A stretch of 64,000 nucleotides of DNA, taken from Notolepis coatsorum (taxonomy: Eukaryota; Chordata; Actinopteri; Aulopiformes; Paralepididae). A program made the translations under genes and the position numbers. The stretch lies in assembly GCA_963971535.1 (NCBI GenBank), contig OZ020589.1, forward strand, positions 75,472,311 to 75,536,310, given 5' to 3'. The notes under the pieces are model-generated. The model made no database searches and was not told where the DNA came from. It worked only from the letters and a program-made list of their open reading frames with translations. Shown piece after piece: positions 9,568-19,600 of this stretch. How positions within the stretch are numbered: position 1 is the first letter of the stretch; each line of letters begins with the position of its first letter.

Positions 9568-10353
9568 CAACACACGGCAGTGTCGGGGGTCTTTATCCAT
9601 GGAATAATCAAAGCATCCAAAGCATAATCCGTGCCTGGGAAGGCGGGCTGTCGTCGGTAGAATAATCCGGTATACAGGTCCACTCGCTCGTCGGCTCTGG
9701 GGCTCCTCGGGTGCAGCTTCACATAGGGTCAACCACCCTGGGTAAGCAGCCAGTTCTCTGCCCGAAACGATGGGGTACTGACTACGGTAGTATTCTCACC
9801 GCACGAAGCACTATATATTAACAGACTATTATTAGCTTAATAGACTACGTCCAACTCGACGATATAGTGCCAAATATGACTATTCAAATATTAATATACA
9901 CGATGTCTCAATACCGATGGTAGGCGAACTTGGCCTTACTCCCACACGTGGCGTCGCGGGGAGGCTTTACGTCTGTGACTCTATTGGAGGGTAAGAAACT
10001 GGACTGAAAAGAAAGTCCTACTTTAGTAGCGCAGTATATATATACGCACTATGAACAAATAGTCCCATTAGTGGTGCGGTAGCCAAATTCCTACGCGGAA
10101 CTAGGACTTGTTCGTACATGTCGAGCGGTACGTTTGAACTGGGTCTGAGGGGTATGGCAGCCTGGCACCAAGGTCTCGACCAATAGTAGAATGGAGACTA
10201 TTATGGGATGTTCAGTAGGCTAGAATGGATATTCAATGCATATTGTACAAGGAATATACAAGGGATATCAGGGAATATTAGAGAATATACAAATACAATT
10301 AAATATATATATATAAATAAATATATATATTCGGTTTAATCTGGCCCTTCACA
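9568..10353 (-). mobile_element. BEL/Pao 3' LTR
   Basis: 786 bases, matching 17249-18032. On the minus strand it starts TGTGAAGGGCC. Its far edge is uncertain by 2-3 bases, because CAACACACGG is shared by both copies and no TG/CA end is obvious. It contains an AT-dinucleotide run at about 10300-10330. Confidence 0.9.
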
Positions 10354-10465
10354 ACAGCCACCCCCTGAATAGGTCCCAGACCTAATCAGTTAAACAGAGA
10401 CAGATTAATCGCGTTGTCTATTTACACATAAGGGTTTGCTGTAGGGGTCAGTCAACTTCACAAAG
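10354..10465 (-). other. BEL 3' untranslated region with polypurine tract
   Basis: A short non-coding stretch between the pol stop and the 3' LTR. On the minus strand it ends in a G-rich tract directly against the LTR start, the expected place for plus-strand priming. Confidence 0.6.
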
Positions 10466-13400
10466 TCATAGGGTTGTAGGGTCATGGTCATCATCGATTG
10501 TGTCTGGGAGTCGAGGCAGTTCTATGAGCCTTGCCACGGGACGGGTGTAAGTGCGACCCTGGACGAGCACTTCAGCTGCTCGGACCTTGCCGTCGGCACC
10601 GGTGATCACTTTGCTTACGCGGCCGGCCGGCCACATAGCTCTGGGCAGTGATTGATCAATAATCATGACGACTGTTCCTTCTGTCAAATTGTCTCTCTCC
10701 TTTACCCACTTCTGGCGGGTCTGTAGAGACGGTAGGTAGTGCAGTAGGAAACTGTTCCAAAACTTGTCGGCTAATACTTGGCTGTACCTCCACATTCGTC
10801 GGCCGTTCGCTTCTTCAGGCCGGTACATTGTCTGGGGTAATGCAGGATCTAGCCGCCCCATCAGGAGTGTGTTGGGGGTAACTGGGTCGATATCCGCCAC
10901 ATCACTGGAGACATATCCGAGGGGCTTCGAGTTAAGTACTCCCTCAATCTCCGTGAGGACTGTCATTAGGACTTCTTCTGCCACAGTCTGGGCCCCAAGT
11001 ACTGCGTACAGGGCTGTCTTTATGGAGCGCACTTCTCGTTCCCAAGTGCCACCGAAGTGGGGTGCGTTTGGGGGGTTGAATTGGAAATCAACCTGTGCTG
11101 GAGCGAGGTGGGTCTTAAGTTCTGGGCCCATAGCTTGGAAGCTCTCTCTCAGCTCTCTTTCGCCGCCTTTGAAGTTTGTCCCATGATCGGACAATAGGGT
11201 AGACGGTCTTCCTTTCCGTGATGTGAATCTACGGAAGGCCATAAGGAATGAGTCTGTGCTCATGGTCGGGAGAAGCTCGATGTGTATTGCTCTGGTGGTC
11301 ATGCATTTGAATACAATACCCCACCGCTTCTCGGTTCCTCTTCCTTTCTTTATGTGCAGCGGGCCAAAGCAGTCCATACCCGTTGAGTGGAATGGCTTGT
11401 CACCGATTCGGAGGCGACATGGAGGAAGGTCAGCCATCCTTGGTATGCTGGGCTGCGCGCGCCACTTGCGGCAGTCTAGACATGTTCGTTGGAAGCGTCG
11501 TACCGCCTCTCTTCCTTGTAGGATCCAGTAACGACGTCTGATTTCCGCGAAGACTCTTTCTGCTCCTGCGTGATGTACATCCTCATCGTATTTCTTTATA
11601 ATCAGCTCTGTGACCTTGTGTCGGCTGTTCAATACGATCGGGTATTTAATGTCATCCGGTAGATTGGGGGCTCTGCGTAGGCGACCACCCACTCTGATGA
11701 GGGTGTGAGCGTCGCTCTCGGGGGCCAGGTGAATTAATCTGCTGTCGGATGGGACAGGCTTTCCTCCCTGTAGACAGGCCAATTCATCGGGGAACAAGTC
11801 TCTCTGGGCTCGCTGCAGTAGAAGCAATTCTGCTTCCTCGTAGTTAGCTGCTGACATATCAGCGGGGGACTTGCACTCCGGGTGGTACCGCAGGAATGTT
11901 CTTTGTTGTGCACTCTCTATGGACGTGCAATCGTTTATGTTAGGGTCGGTGGAGGCTACGGTGCTCAATCCACAGAACACAGACTTCTTAATTTCCACCT
12001 CCTCTGGACTTGCTTCCCTCGGGATAGGCATGGGCCACTGTCCTTCCGGGAGTCTTAGGAATGCGGGGCCGTCACTGTAGACATTGCGACGGGTGAGGTC
12101 ATCCAGGGGCATCCCCCGGGTGATGACGTCAGCTGGGTTCTGTTTTGTATCAACGTAGCGCCACTCTGTTTCTCCGGTTAACTCTTCGGTTAAGTCTTGA
12201 ATCTCGGTGACTCTGACTCCCACGAAGACTTTGTACTTGCATGAGTCCGATTTGATCCAGGCGAGTACCGTCGTGGAATCTGACCACAGGATTGTTCTAG
12301 ACACCGGTATGGTGAGCTCACGTTGGATGAGCGTGGCTAGGTGCGCTCCGGCTAGGGCTGCGCAGAGCTCTAGACGTGGGATAGATTGTTGCTTGCGTGG
12401 GGCTATTCTCGAGCGGGCGAGGACAAATGCTGTGTAGATCTCTCCCCCCTGGTCTTGGGCCCGCAAGTAGGCTACTGATCCGTATGCGACCTCTGAGGCG
12501 TCACTGAAGACGTGTAAGTCCATTTTACATGTCTCTGGCCTCACCGTGGGTGGGAAGTAGCTTCGGCGCATATTAACGCCCGGGAGTGAGTGGAGCTCCA
12601 TCTCCCACTCTCTCCAGGTGGATGCAAGGTGTGCGGGAATGGGGTCGTCCCAGCCCTGGTCCTTGTCCCACAATGCTCGTTCAATCATTTTTGCCCTGGT
12701 GGTGTACGGTAGAATACATCCTAGCGGGTCATATTGTCGGGCGAGTGTTGTGTACACACTCCGTCTGGTGGTCGGCGCCGCCGCCGGCCTTCCCTGCTCC
12801 GTAGTCAGGGGCTTGTGTCTGTAGTGAAGCGAATCTGTTTTGAATCGCCACACCAATCCCAGGGTCATCTCCTGGGCTTCTCCCGGGATTGTGGCCATCC
12901 AGGTCTCGCTGCTGGCTGCCTTGTCCTCGGAGGAGAGGCTGCGCAGTACTTGCGGATCGCTGCTGGCCCACTGCCTGAGATCAAAGCCGCCTTTGATCAA
13001 TGAGGCGCGGAGTTTAATCAGGAGAGCCTCGGCTTCTTCCTGGGTTGAAAGGCTTTGTAGACAGTTGTCTACGTAGAAGCTGTTCTTTACGCTGTGTCGG
13101 ACCTCTTCGTCCGCTGCTGGGTCCTCTGCTACATGTTTCTGTAGTGCAAATGTCGCACAGCAGGGGCTGCACGTCGTTCCGAAGGGGAGGACTTCCCATT
13201 GGTAGATGGCTGGGTGCTCATCTCCTGGCTTCTCTCTCCATAGGAACCGTAACAGGGGCTTGTCCGCCTCTACTAATCTCACCTGCAGGAACATTCCTTT
13301 AATGTCCCCGCTGATGGCCACCTTTTCTTGGCGGAAGCGGAGTAGAACGCCGAGTAGGGAGGGGCCGAGTGTGGGACCGGGCAGTAACTCTTTATTCAGA

Positions 13401-15031
13401 TTTTGGGATCCGATCTGGTAGCTGCAGTTAAATACTATGCGGTCTTTACCGTTGTGATGGACCTTGTGGTGGGGCACGTACCACGATTCAGTGGTCTGGT
13501 CAGCCTCTTTAATGTCCATCTTTGTGACGTGTCCCGCTGTGATGAGCTTCTCAATCTCAGCGCGGTATACACTCTCTTGGGCGGGGTTCTTGGCTAAGCG
13601 CCGCTCCGTGTTCAGCAGGTACCGTTCTGTGGCGTCTGTCTTGGCGTGGAAAGTAGGCATTCCTTCTCGCCGCAGGAGTGGCGTGGCGTATCTCAACACG
13701 CCGTTGACCGGGACTCTCTTGGTCCCTGTCTCGAGGAGGTGAATTGCGTAAATGTCATCTTTAGAGCGAATGTCTTTCTTTCCGTTCTTAAAGGGCATTT
13801 GTTCCAGGGTCCATAGCCGCTCTACGTGTTGCAGGAGTGCGGTTTCTCCCTCTGTGACTCGGGAGTGGAGACATCTAGTGGCTGTACTTCGGTTGAGAGA
13901 TTTGGCGAGCGGGCCTTGGAGAGTCCATCCCAAACGGGTCTCGACTGCTGCAGGACAGCCTCGGGGTCCGGTATGAACCCGGTCTATCGGGACAATGAGG
14001 TCTGCATGGTCGGAGCCTATCAACAGGGTCGGCATAGCATTGTCTATGAGCGGGATCGGTAACTTGCGCAGATGTGCATATTTCTCCATCAGCTTGGCGA
14101 CGGGGTATGTGTACCGCGACAGTCCTATTTCTTGGCTGGTGAAAGCGTCTGCAATCTGGTACCGTCGCTCAGGCTGGCCGCTTGCTGCGATAGAGAATGA
14201 GACATTCTCGCCCTTTATCGTCTTCAAATCTCGTCTTATTGTCCGAATTGTCATTTGGGTTTCGCTTCCCCGCAGCCCTAGCTGGGCCGCAGCGGAGGCG
14301 AGCAGCAGGGTCTTCTCTGACCCGTCATCGAGGACGGCGTAAGTGTCCAGGACTTTATTCTGGTAGCTTAGTGTCACACGCACTACTTTTAGGAGTACTC
14401 GGGCTCCACTGCTGCTGGCGGGATCGATGTACATGACGCTCGCTTTGCGGCTGGATGGTGCAGGTGAAGGGCGCCGTCTGTTACTGTCGTGAAGTATGTC
14501 CAGATGGGCTCCATCGCACTTGGTGCACCTTTTCTTTAAGCGGCATTCGGCTGCCATGTGTGAGCGCGCACAGCGAAAACAGCGCTTGTTGGACTTTATC
14601 CATTGACCTGCTTCCTCCGCGTTCAGCTTGGGGAAGGAGTCACATTGCGCTAGCCAGTGTTCTTTCTCACAGTAGGGGCACACTATCTTCCACTTCTCCG
14701 TTCTGGAGGGGGTACTGTGGCTCCTGCTGCTCGGTACTGACTCCGATTGGTGCATCACAGTCACCGATCTTCTTCCATCATTTAGTCGTCTGGTTCCTTC
14801 TCTGGAGCCAGGGGTGATCCGTCCGAATGTATCTAGCCGTAGGCTGCTGACTTCTCTCGCCAGGAAGTCTGCTAGATCGAGGAGGTTCGGTTCGGGGCCA
14901 TTCGGGTCTCTGTGGTCCCTCTGCCGCCTAAAGCGCTCCTGACGAGCGGGCGGCAGCTTCTCCAGAATCCTTTCCACATTTGAGTTGGCGTAAAGTTCAT
15001 ACTTCCCCTTCTCTCTTTGCGCTCCCAACAT
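10466..15031 (-). CDS. pol: BEL/Pao Pol polyprotein (protease, RT, RNase H, integrase)
   Basis: 1,521 residues without interruption. Zinc-binding Cys/His clusters lie at about 118-130 and 151-181. An A17-type protease has LDDGSE at 234-239. RT spans about 485-700, with VAISGDIKGMF (571-581) and FYVDNCLQS (652-660). The usual second Asp of YVDD is Asn, which I recall as common in fish BEL elements. RNase H begins at LHVFSDASEVAYGS (839-852). Integrase has a HHCC finger (H1153/H1154, C1184, C1187) and catalytic D1220, D1282 and E1331. A C-terminal DUF5641-like domain covers about 1410-1505. It lies in the same frame as the upstream gag ORF, separated only by TAG at 15044-15046. The ATG at 15031 is therefore probably an internal Met rather than the true start. 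Confidence 0.93.
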   Translation of the reverse strand: MLGAQREKGKYELYANSNVERILEKLPPARQERFRRQRDHRDPNGPEPNLLDLADFLAREVSSLRLDTFGRITPGSREGTRRLNDGRRSVTVMHQSESVPSSRSHSTPSRTEKWKIVCPYCEKEHWLAQCDSFPKLNAEEAGQWIKSNKRCFRCARSHMAAECRLKKRCTKCDGAHLDILHDSNRRRPSPAPSSRKASVMYIDPASSSGARVLLKVVRVTLSYQNKVLDTYAVLDDGSEKTLLLASAAAQLGLRGSETQMTIRTIRRDLKTIKGENVSFSIAASGQPERRYQIADAFTSQEIGLSRYTYPVAKLMEKYAHLRKLPIPLIDNAMPTLLIGSDHADLIVPIDRVHTGPRGCPAAVETRLGWTLQGPLAKSLNRSTATRCLHSRVTEGETALLQHVERLWTLEQMPFKNGKKDIRSKDDIYAIHLLETGTKRVPVNGVLRYATPLLRREGMPTFHAKTDATERYLLNTERRLAKNPAQESVYRAEIEKLITAGHVTKMDIKEADQTTESWYVPHHKVHHNGKDRIVFNCSYQIGSQNLNKELLPGPTLGPSLLGVLLRFRQEKVAISGDIKGMFLQVRLVEADKPLLRFLWREKPGDEHPAIYQWEVLPFGTTCSPCCATFALQKHVAEDPAADEEVRHSVKNSFYVDNCLQSLSTQEEAEALLIKLRASLIKGGFDLRQWASSDPQVLRSLSSEDKAASSETWMATIPGEAQEMTLGLVWRFKTDSLHYRHKPLTTEQGRPAAAPTTRRSVYTTLARQYDPLGCILPYTTRAKMIERALWDKDQGWDDPIPAHLASTWREWEMELHSLPGVNMRRSYFPPTVRPETCKMDLHVFSDASEVAYGSVAYLRAQDQGGEIYTAFVLARSRIAPRKQQSIPRLELCAALAGAHLATLIQRELTIPVSRTILWSDSTTVLAWIKSDSCKYKVFVGVRVTEIQDLTEELTGETEWRYVDTKQNPADVITRGMPLDDLTRRNVYSDGPAFLRLPEGQWPMPIPREASPEEVEIKKSVFCGLSTVASTDPNINDCTSIESAQQRTFLRYHPECKSPADMSAANYEEAELLLLQRAQRDLFPDELACLQGGKPVPSDSRLIHLAPESDAHTLIRVGGRLRRAPNLPDDIKYPIVLNSRHKVTELIIKKYDEDVHHAGAERVFAEIRRRYWILQGREAVRRFQRTCLDCRKWRAQPSIPRMADLPPCRLRIGDKPFHSTGMDCFGPLHIKKGRGTEKRWGIVFKCMTTRAIHIELLPTMSTDSFLMAFRRFTSRKGRPSTLLSDHGTNFKGGERELRESFQAMGPELKTHLAPAQVDFQFNPPNAPHFGGTWEREVRSIKTALYAVLGAQTVAEEVLMTVLTEIEGVLNSKPLGYVSSDVADIDPVTPNTLLMGRLDPALPQTMYRPEEANGRRMWRYSQVLADKFWNSFLLHYLPSLQTRQKWVKERDNLTEGTVVMIIDQSLPRAMWPAGRVSKVITGADGKVRAAEVLVQGRTYTRPVARLIELPRLPDTIDDDHDPTTL

Positions 15032-15043
15032 CCCTACCAGGGA

Positions 15044-15046
15044 CTA
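15044..15046 (-). other. Single in-frame amber codon between BEL gag and pol
   Basis: Gag and pol share one frame, and the only stop between them is TAG at 15046-15044, followed by TCC. It falls inside a DUF1759-like segment. BEL/Pao elements usually carry one continuous gag-pol, so a CAG-to-TAG transition is the simplest reading. Programmed readthrough is the alternative. Confidence 0.7.
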
Positions 15047-16555
15047 CACTCTGATGGACAGGTCGTCCAGTGCTCGATTGTCTATTGCTGGGGGTAAGCG
15101 GTCGATGTGTCGGATCTCCTGGATCACGTAATCCCATATGCGCCCATACCTCTGGTCCAATGCTACCAGCGCTGCTGTGTATGGGGTGGTGGAAGTCGCG
15201 TAGGCGAGCGCTATATTATGTGCGCGGGGCACCTTTAAGTGCTGCAGTAGGATGGCGTATTTGTGGCGTTCATCCAATACATCCACCAACATGGTCTCCA
15301 GACACATGCGGAGTTCTGTATACTGGGCCCGGTTCTCTTGGGTGAAGTCGGGTACCATAGGCGTGCCAATGTATGACGCTGACTGTGGATACATCGGCGA
15401 GCGTTGGGGGAGAGGCCTCCTAGGCGAGTCTCCTCCCGCTCCTTGGTATGGGCTGGTACCGGCAGTGTACCATGGCCCGCTTGTCCAGGTGCTGTTCCTC
15501 GGTGCGGGTCGTGCGTCGTGCTCACCCGTGTATAGAGTCGGGGGTCTGTAGCGCAGCTCCGCGGGAGTATAGGCTGGGCTGTACCGGACCTCCTGGTCCG
15601 GTAGAGTACTGTGCTGTCTTCGGGCGTGGTTCTCCTCCTCTTCCTCTTCGTCTTCAGTTAGGTCATCCAGTGCTTGTAGTCTCTGGTTTAGCCTCTCCAC
15701 AGGATATGCTGCTCCTTCCCGGTTGCTAGGTCTCGCTTGGACCGGTGGGGGGAGGTGGTCTGTGGGGGGTATAGACCTCGTCTGTTGGTCAAGTTCAGGG
15801 TTGTTTACTCGGCTAGGGGATGCCGCCCTGGAGGTGTGTCTAGACGAGTTCCTGGAGCCTCTGGCGGAGGGAGAGGGTGTTGTCCGTCTGATCAGCTGTT
15901 CTATTAGTTGCGACTGCTGTCTGTCGCGCGCTGCGTCCCGTTGAGCACCGGCTCGTTCTCGGGCCACATTCTCTTCCATCTGAATGCGTCTTATTTCTAG
16001 ACGTATCTGCTCGTGTTCGCTTCGCTGCTGGATCTGCAGTCGGTCGCGTTCAGCAGCGGCGTTCAGGCTGATGAGGAAGGCCTGCTGTAGGGTCCTCTCT
16101 GCCTCGCTGGGAGAAGGCGGTTGTATAGGGGAGCCTTCCCTCGGGGTACTCCTTGCGGAGCCTTGGAGCTCTATCTCCACGGTGCTCTCCCCGTCTTCTT
16201 CCGTGCCGAGTTCTCTCTCGGTAGCGTTGTATTCCTCCCGGGACTCATCGGGGACTACTTCTTCAGTACTGGCGGGGTGTGAAGTCATGTCTGGTTCCCA
16301 CTGGTCCCCACCGTGAACTTGGTCAGTTACATTAGAGCCCGTAGGGGCCTCTATGGTCGGGGTAGTCTGGGCGTTGGGATTAGACATACTTTTACTTTCT
16401 AGTTTTTCCGCGTTTACTGTTAGTAGAAGACTAGGTTGTTGACTGACAGCGTAAGCCTCTAAGTACTGAGGGAGCCGTCGTTCGCGCTGCGGGCGTTGGT
16501 TAGGAGGATCGTTTCGTGGAGTGTTCATCATAGGCCATTTCAATATTAATAACAC
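15044..16555 (-). CDS. gag: BEL/Pao Gag-like N-terminal part of polyprotein
   Basis: 503 residues up to the amber codon. The longest frame starts at 16555, but the tandem Met pair at residues 9-10 (about 16531), leading into NTPRNDPP, is the more likely start for this family. An acidic low-complexity stretch (about 95-150) precedes a Gln/Glu/Arg-rich coiled-coil candidate (about 151-224), then a Ser/Arg/Pro-rich linker. The C-terminal ~120 residues lead into a DUF1759-like capsid region that continues past the stop into the downstream frame. The role is particle assembly in the cytoplasm. Confidence 0.85.
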   Translation of the reverse strand: MLLILKWPMMNTPRNDPPNQRPQRERRLPQYLEAYAVSQQPSLLLTVNAEKLESKSMSNPNAQTTPTIEAPTGSNVTDQVHGGDQWEPDMTSHPASTEEVVPDESREEYNATERELGTEEDGESTVEIELQGSARSTPREGSPIQPPSPSEAERTLQQAFLISLNAAAERDRLQIQQRSEHEQIRLEIRRIQMEENVARERAGAQRDAARDRQQSQLIEQLIRRTTPSPSARGSRNSSRHTSRAASPSRVNNPELDQQTRSIPPTDHLPPPVQARPSNREGAAYPVERLNQRLQALDDLTEDEEEEEENHARRQHSTLPDQEVRYSPAYTPAELRYRPPTLYTGEHDARPAPRNSTWTSGPWYTAGTSPYQGAGGDSPRRPLPQRSPMYPQSASYIGTPMVPDFTQENRAQYTELRMCLETMLVDVLDERHKYAILLQHLKVPRAHNIALAYATSTTPYTAALVALDQRYGRIWDYVIQEIRHIDRLPPAIDNRALDDLSIRV

Positions 16556-17248
16556 TATAGTAATATTACACTAATTACCCTCCGGCTCGAAGGACCAATT
16601 GTAACTGAGGGGTACAATTCCCTGACTGTATTACTAGATATGATACTTACTACCACTACCTTTGTACTTAATATTCGGCCACCCAGTACACGGCATAAAT
16701 ATATTATCATGAACACTCTCACGTAGATGAAACGGATCCAACACAAATGTACGAATTAGAAACAGGTCTTTATTTCTACACAGCGATGGTGTGTAGAATA
16801 AGCACTTAATCACTTAATTACATTTATGAATTGAAATAGTATGCACTTTTATGGCAAGGAGTATTCGTCGGTATATCAATAGAGAATGTCCAATCTCTGA
16901 AGGCGCAGGTGGTAAATATACGACCTGGAATAGTTAAGGAATAACAGCAATGATACTTTAATGATTATAAGACTGGATACACTAAGGGGGGGGTTAATCC
17001 GGTCGCTTGTAAGCCGACAGGAGTAGGAGGGGGGGGGGGGGTAGAATCCGGCTGCCTCGTCCGGCCAAGGGTATCCCAGGTGAACCCACTGTAGTGCTGT
17101 TCAATGCGCCGGCGATCCTTGGACCACAGATGAAAGCAGGTGGACTCTTTGTGGGCCGGCTCTCTCCGGTCCACGGGGGAGAGACGTGAAGAGACCTCGT
17201 CTTGCAGAGCGTCTCCTCACCTTGCGTCCTCTCCAGGGGGGGGGGTTC
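16556..17248 (-). other. BEL 5' leader with primer-site position
   Basis: Non-coding region between 5' LTR and gag. At the LTR edge the minus strand reads TGGAACCCCCCCCCC, so a TGG-initiated primer site is possible but is blurred by the C-run. The tRNA cannot be named. Confidence 0.5.
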
Positions 17249-18032
17249 CAACACACGGCAGTGTCGGGGGTCTTTATCCATGGAATAATCAAAGCATCCA
17301 AAGCATAATCCGTGCCTGGGAAGGCGGGCTGTCGTCGGTAGAATAATCCGGTATACAGGTCCACTCGCTCGTCGGCTCTGGGGCTCCTCGGGTGCAGCTT
17401 CACATAGGGTCAACCACCCTGGGTAAGCAGCCAGTTCTCTGCCCGAAACGATGGGGTACTGACTACGGTAGTATTCTCACCGCACGAAGCACTATATATT
17501 AACAGACTATTATTAGCTTAATAGACTACGTCCAACTCGACGATATAGTGCCAAATATGACTATTCAAATATTAATATACACGATGTCTCAATACCGATG
17601 GTAGGCGAACTTGGCCTTACTCCCACACGTGGCGTCGCGGGGAGGCTTTACGTCTGTGACTCTATTGGAGGGTAAGAAACTGGACTGAAAAGAAAGTCCT
17701 ACTTTAGTAGCGCAGTATATATACGCACTATGAACAAATAGTCCCATTAGTGGTGCGGTAGCCAAATTCCTACGCGGAACTAGGACTTGTTCGTACATGT
17801 CGAGCGGTACGTTTGAACTGGGTCTGAGGGGTATGGCAGCCTGGCACCAAGGTCTCGACCAATAGTAGAATGGAGACTATTATGGGATGTTCAGTAGGCT
17901 AGAATGGATATTCAATGCATATTGTACAAGGAATATACAAGGGATATCAGGGAATATTAGAGAATATACAAATACAATTAAATATATATATATAAATAAA
18001 TATATATATTCGGTTTAATCTGGCCCTTCACA
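17249..18032 (-). mobile_element. BEL/Pao 5' LTR
   Basis: 784 bases, matching 9568-10353 apart from a 2-base difference in a TA run near 17717 versus 10036. It carries the promoter of the element on the minus strand. Confidence 0.9.
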
Positions 18033-18169
18033 AGAGTGGTTGTTGTGTTTTTTTGTAGTTTTTAGGTTGTTAAGAAAAAAAATTGTTTAAATCTTATAGA
18101 AATATTATATCATTTTGATTTTGAAATTTACTGGTTACATAATGAGGGTAGACCCCTCAGAGAAGGGAT

Positions 18170-19600
18170 TGTCGTAAATTAATTGAATAAAAATGCACGG
18201 TCCAGTACTACAGAATGAATTTAAGATCAGTTTCTCCAAGGAAGTAAGCCACAGCTGTTAGCAGTATACCATCGCTCGTCAAAATAGGTTCTACAAGTAA
18301 GGACAGGAGTCAGCCCGTAGAGAATAGACCATTTGGTGGTTAGCTGACAATCTCCCCTCACCCAACCAAGTTGATTGACTTAAGGTCATAAACTGACCCC
18401 TCAAGGCTATATTGAGGTAAGCAGGAAGGAGTTTTGTTTATTTTAGTGTAAGAGACCAACCGGCCACTGTGAGAAAAGCCTCCCCCCCTGTCAAGACCTT
18501 CTGCCGGGAAGAGATAGTGACTGATTATCTTTGAAGAACAGAAACCAACAGGATTTAGAGCCAGGAACACATATCTTAGCATCATAAAACTCTTATTTGG
18601 AGGCTGAAAATACAGTTGAGGTCAGACTGCTGTTGACCTAGCCTGACCAATACTTGGCCCTTCAGGAAGTGCTGGAGGTAAGCAGCTGGGCAGAGAGAGA
18701 TTAGGCTTAATACTATAAAAAGCTAAACAATAAAGTATTATAGATATCGATTAAAGATTAGACTAAAAGCAAGTAGACGTTAATAACAAACAGTTTAGTA
18801 CCAAAAATGACACATATTGGTCACTAGAAAAGCTAACTGCAGTTCTATACATTATAGACTAAATATTAGAGTATTTGAATAAAAGTAAACTGTTAAACAA
18901 AATCATATTAGCAAATTGGCTATGTAAACAGAAGTAGTAAGACCAGGGATAAAACAAGTTAGAACTACCAAGTTAAAAGACATTTAAAAGTACCAGTATA
19001 AGAAACTAGGTTAATCATTCATAATTGTGTTAAATAACTATAAAAAGGCTCTAGCATTCGGGAAAAAGCATTTAACTAACTTAGTTATATTAAACAGTAA
19101 ATAATCTATGCATGTAAACCCACATAAGAACAAAGTAACCGATAGAAATATAGAATGGATCAAAATGACTAAATAGACAAACTGAAGACCCTGCTTTAAG
19201 GGGAACGGCCAAATTTAACCTAAACCTCTCAATACTACCTTAAATGGACCGGTTTCTCAGAAAAAGGATGACGTGTCACGCAGCAGAAAAAGCTTTTAGC
19301 CAATAGGAGAAGCCCGATCCCTGGGGTGACGTCACTGTACGTTTCCTTTAAAAACTGCAGGCGCGGATGGGGGAGACAGGAGCGCTCAGACAGAACCGAC
19401 ACACAGCGAGATGAGACGGACAGCTTGAGAAGGAGAACCTGGAGACATCACCACCAGTTCGAGAAAAGGAGACGCGAACCTGAAGACTGATAGAATAAAT
19501 GCTGTGAACCTGATGATTAAGCTGTTGTTTTCAATAAAACAACAGACAGTCTCTTTTCACCCGGCGCGCTCGTCTCAGTCTCCAACTTTTATTTCGACCA
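18170..19600 (+). mobile_element. Candidate LTR, perhaps of the envelope provirus
   Basis: A purine stretch AGAGAAGGGA precedes TGTCGTAAATT at 18170. A possible end is TTTCGACCA at 19600. Toward the 3' part are a TATA-like TTTAAAA (about 19347) and AATAAA signals (about 19494 and 19534), in the order expected of U3-R-U5. Removing the BEL insertion puts it about 1.2 kb 3' of the envelope stop, as for a 3' LTR. No partner LTR was found, so both edges and the link to env are inference. Confidence 0.35.

Larger units (their letters stand above)
9568..18032 (-). mobile_element. BEL/Pao LTR retrotransposon, nearly intact
   Basis: Two LTRs (9568-10353 and 17249-18032) flank a minus-strand gag-pol of about 2,000 codons. 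By eye the LTRs differ only by a TA-repeat indel, so insertion looks recent. Domain order is gag (DUF1759-like), zinc knuckles, A17-type protease, RT, RNase H, integrase and a C-terminal DUF5641-like domain, which is diagnostic of BEL/Pao. A purine stretch (minus-strand GGGGGTGGCTGT) abuts the 3' LTR. I could not find a clear 4-5 bp target duplication. Confidence 0.93.

Noticed and set aside
9424..9732. Minus-strand ORF similar to 16994-17413
   Set aside because: The shared part is LTR sequence; the similarity is the LTR duplication, not a protein family.
10764..14817. Numerous + strand ORFs of 60-140 codons
   Set aside because: Antisense and out-of-frame shadows of the 1,521-residue BEL Pol.
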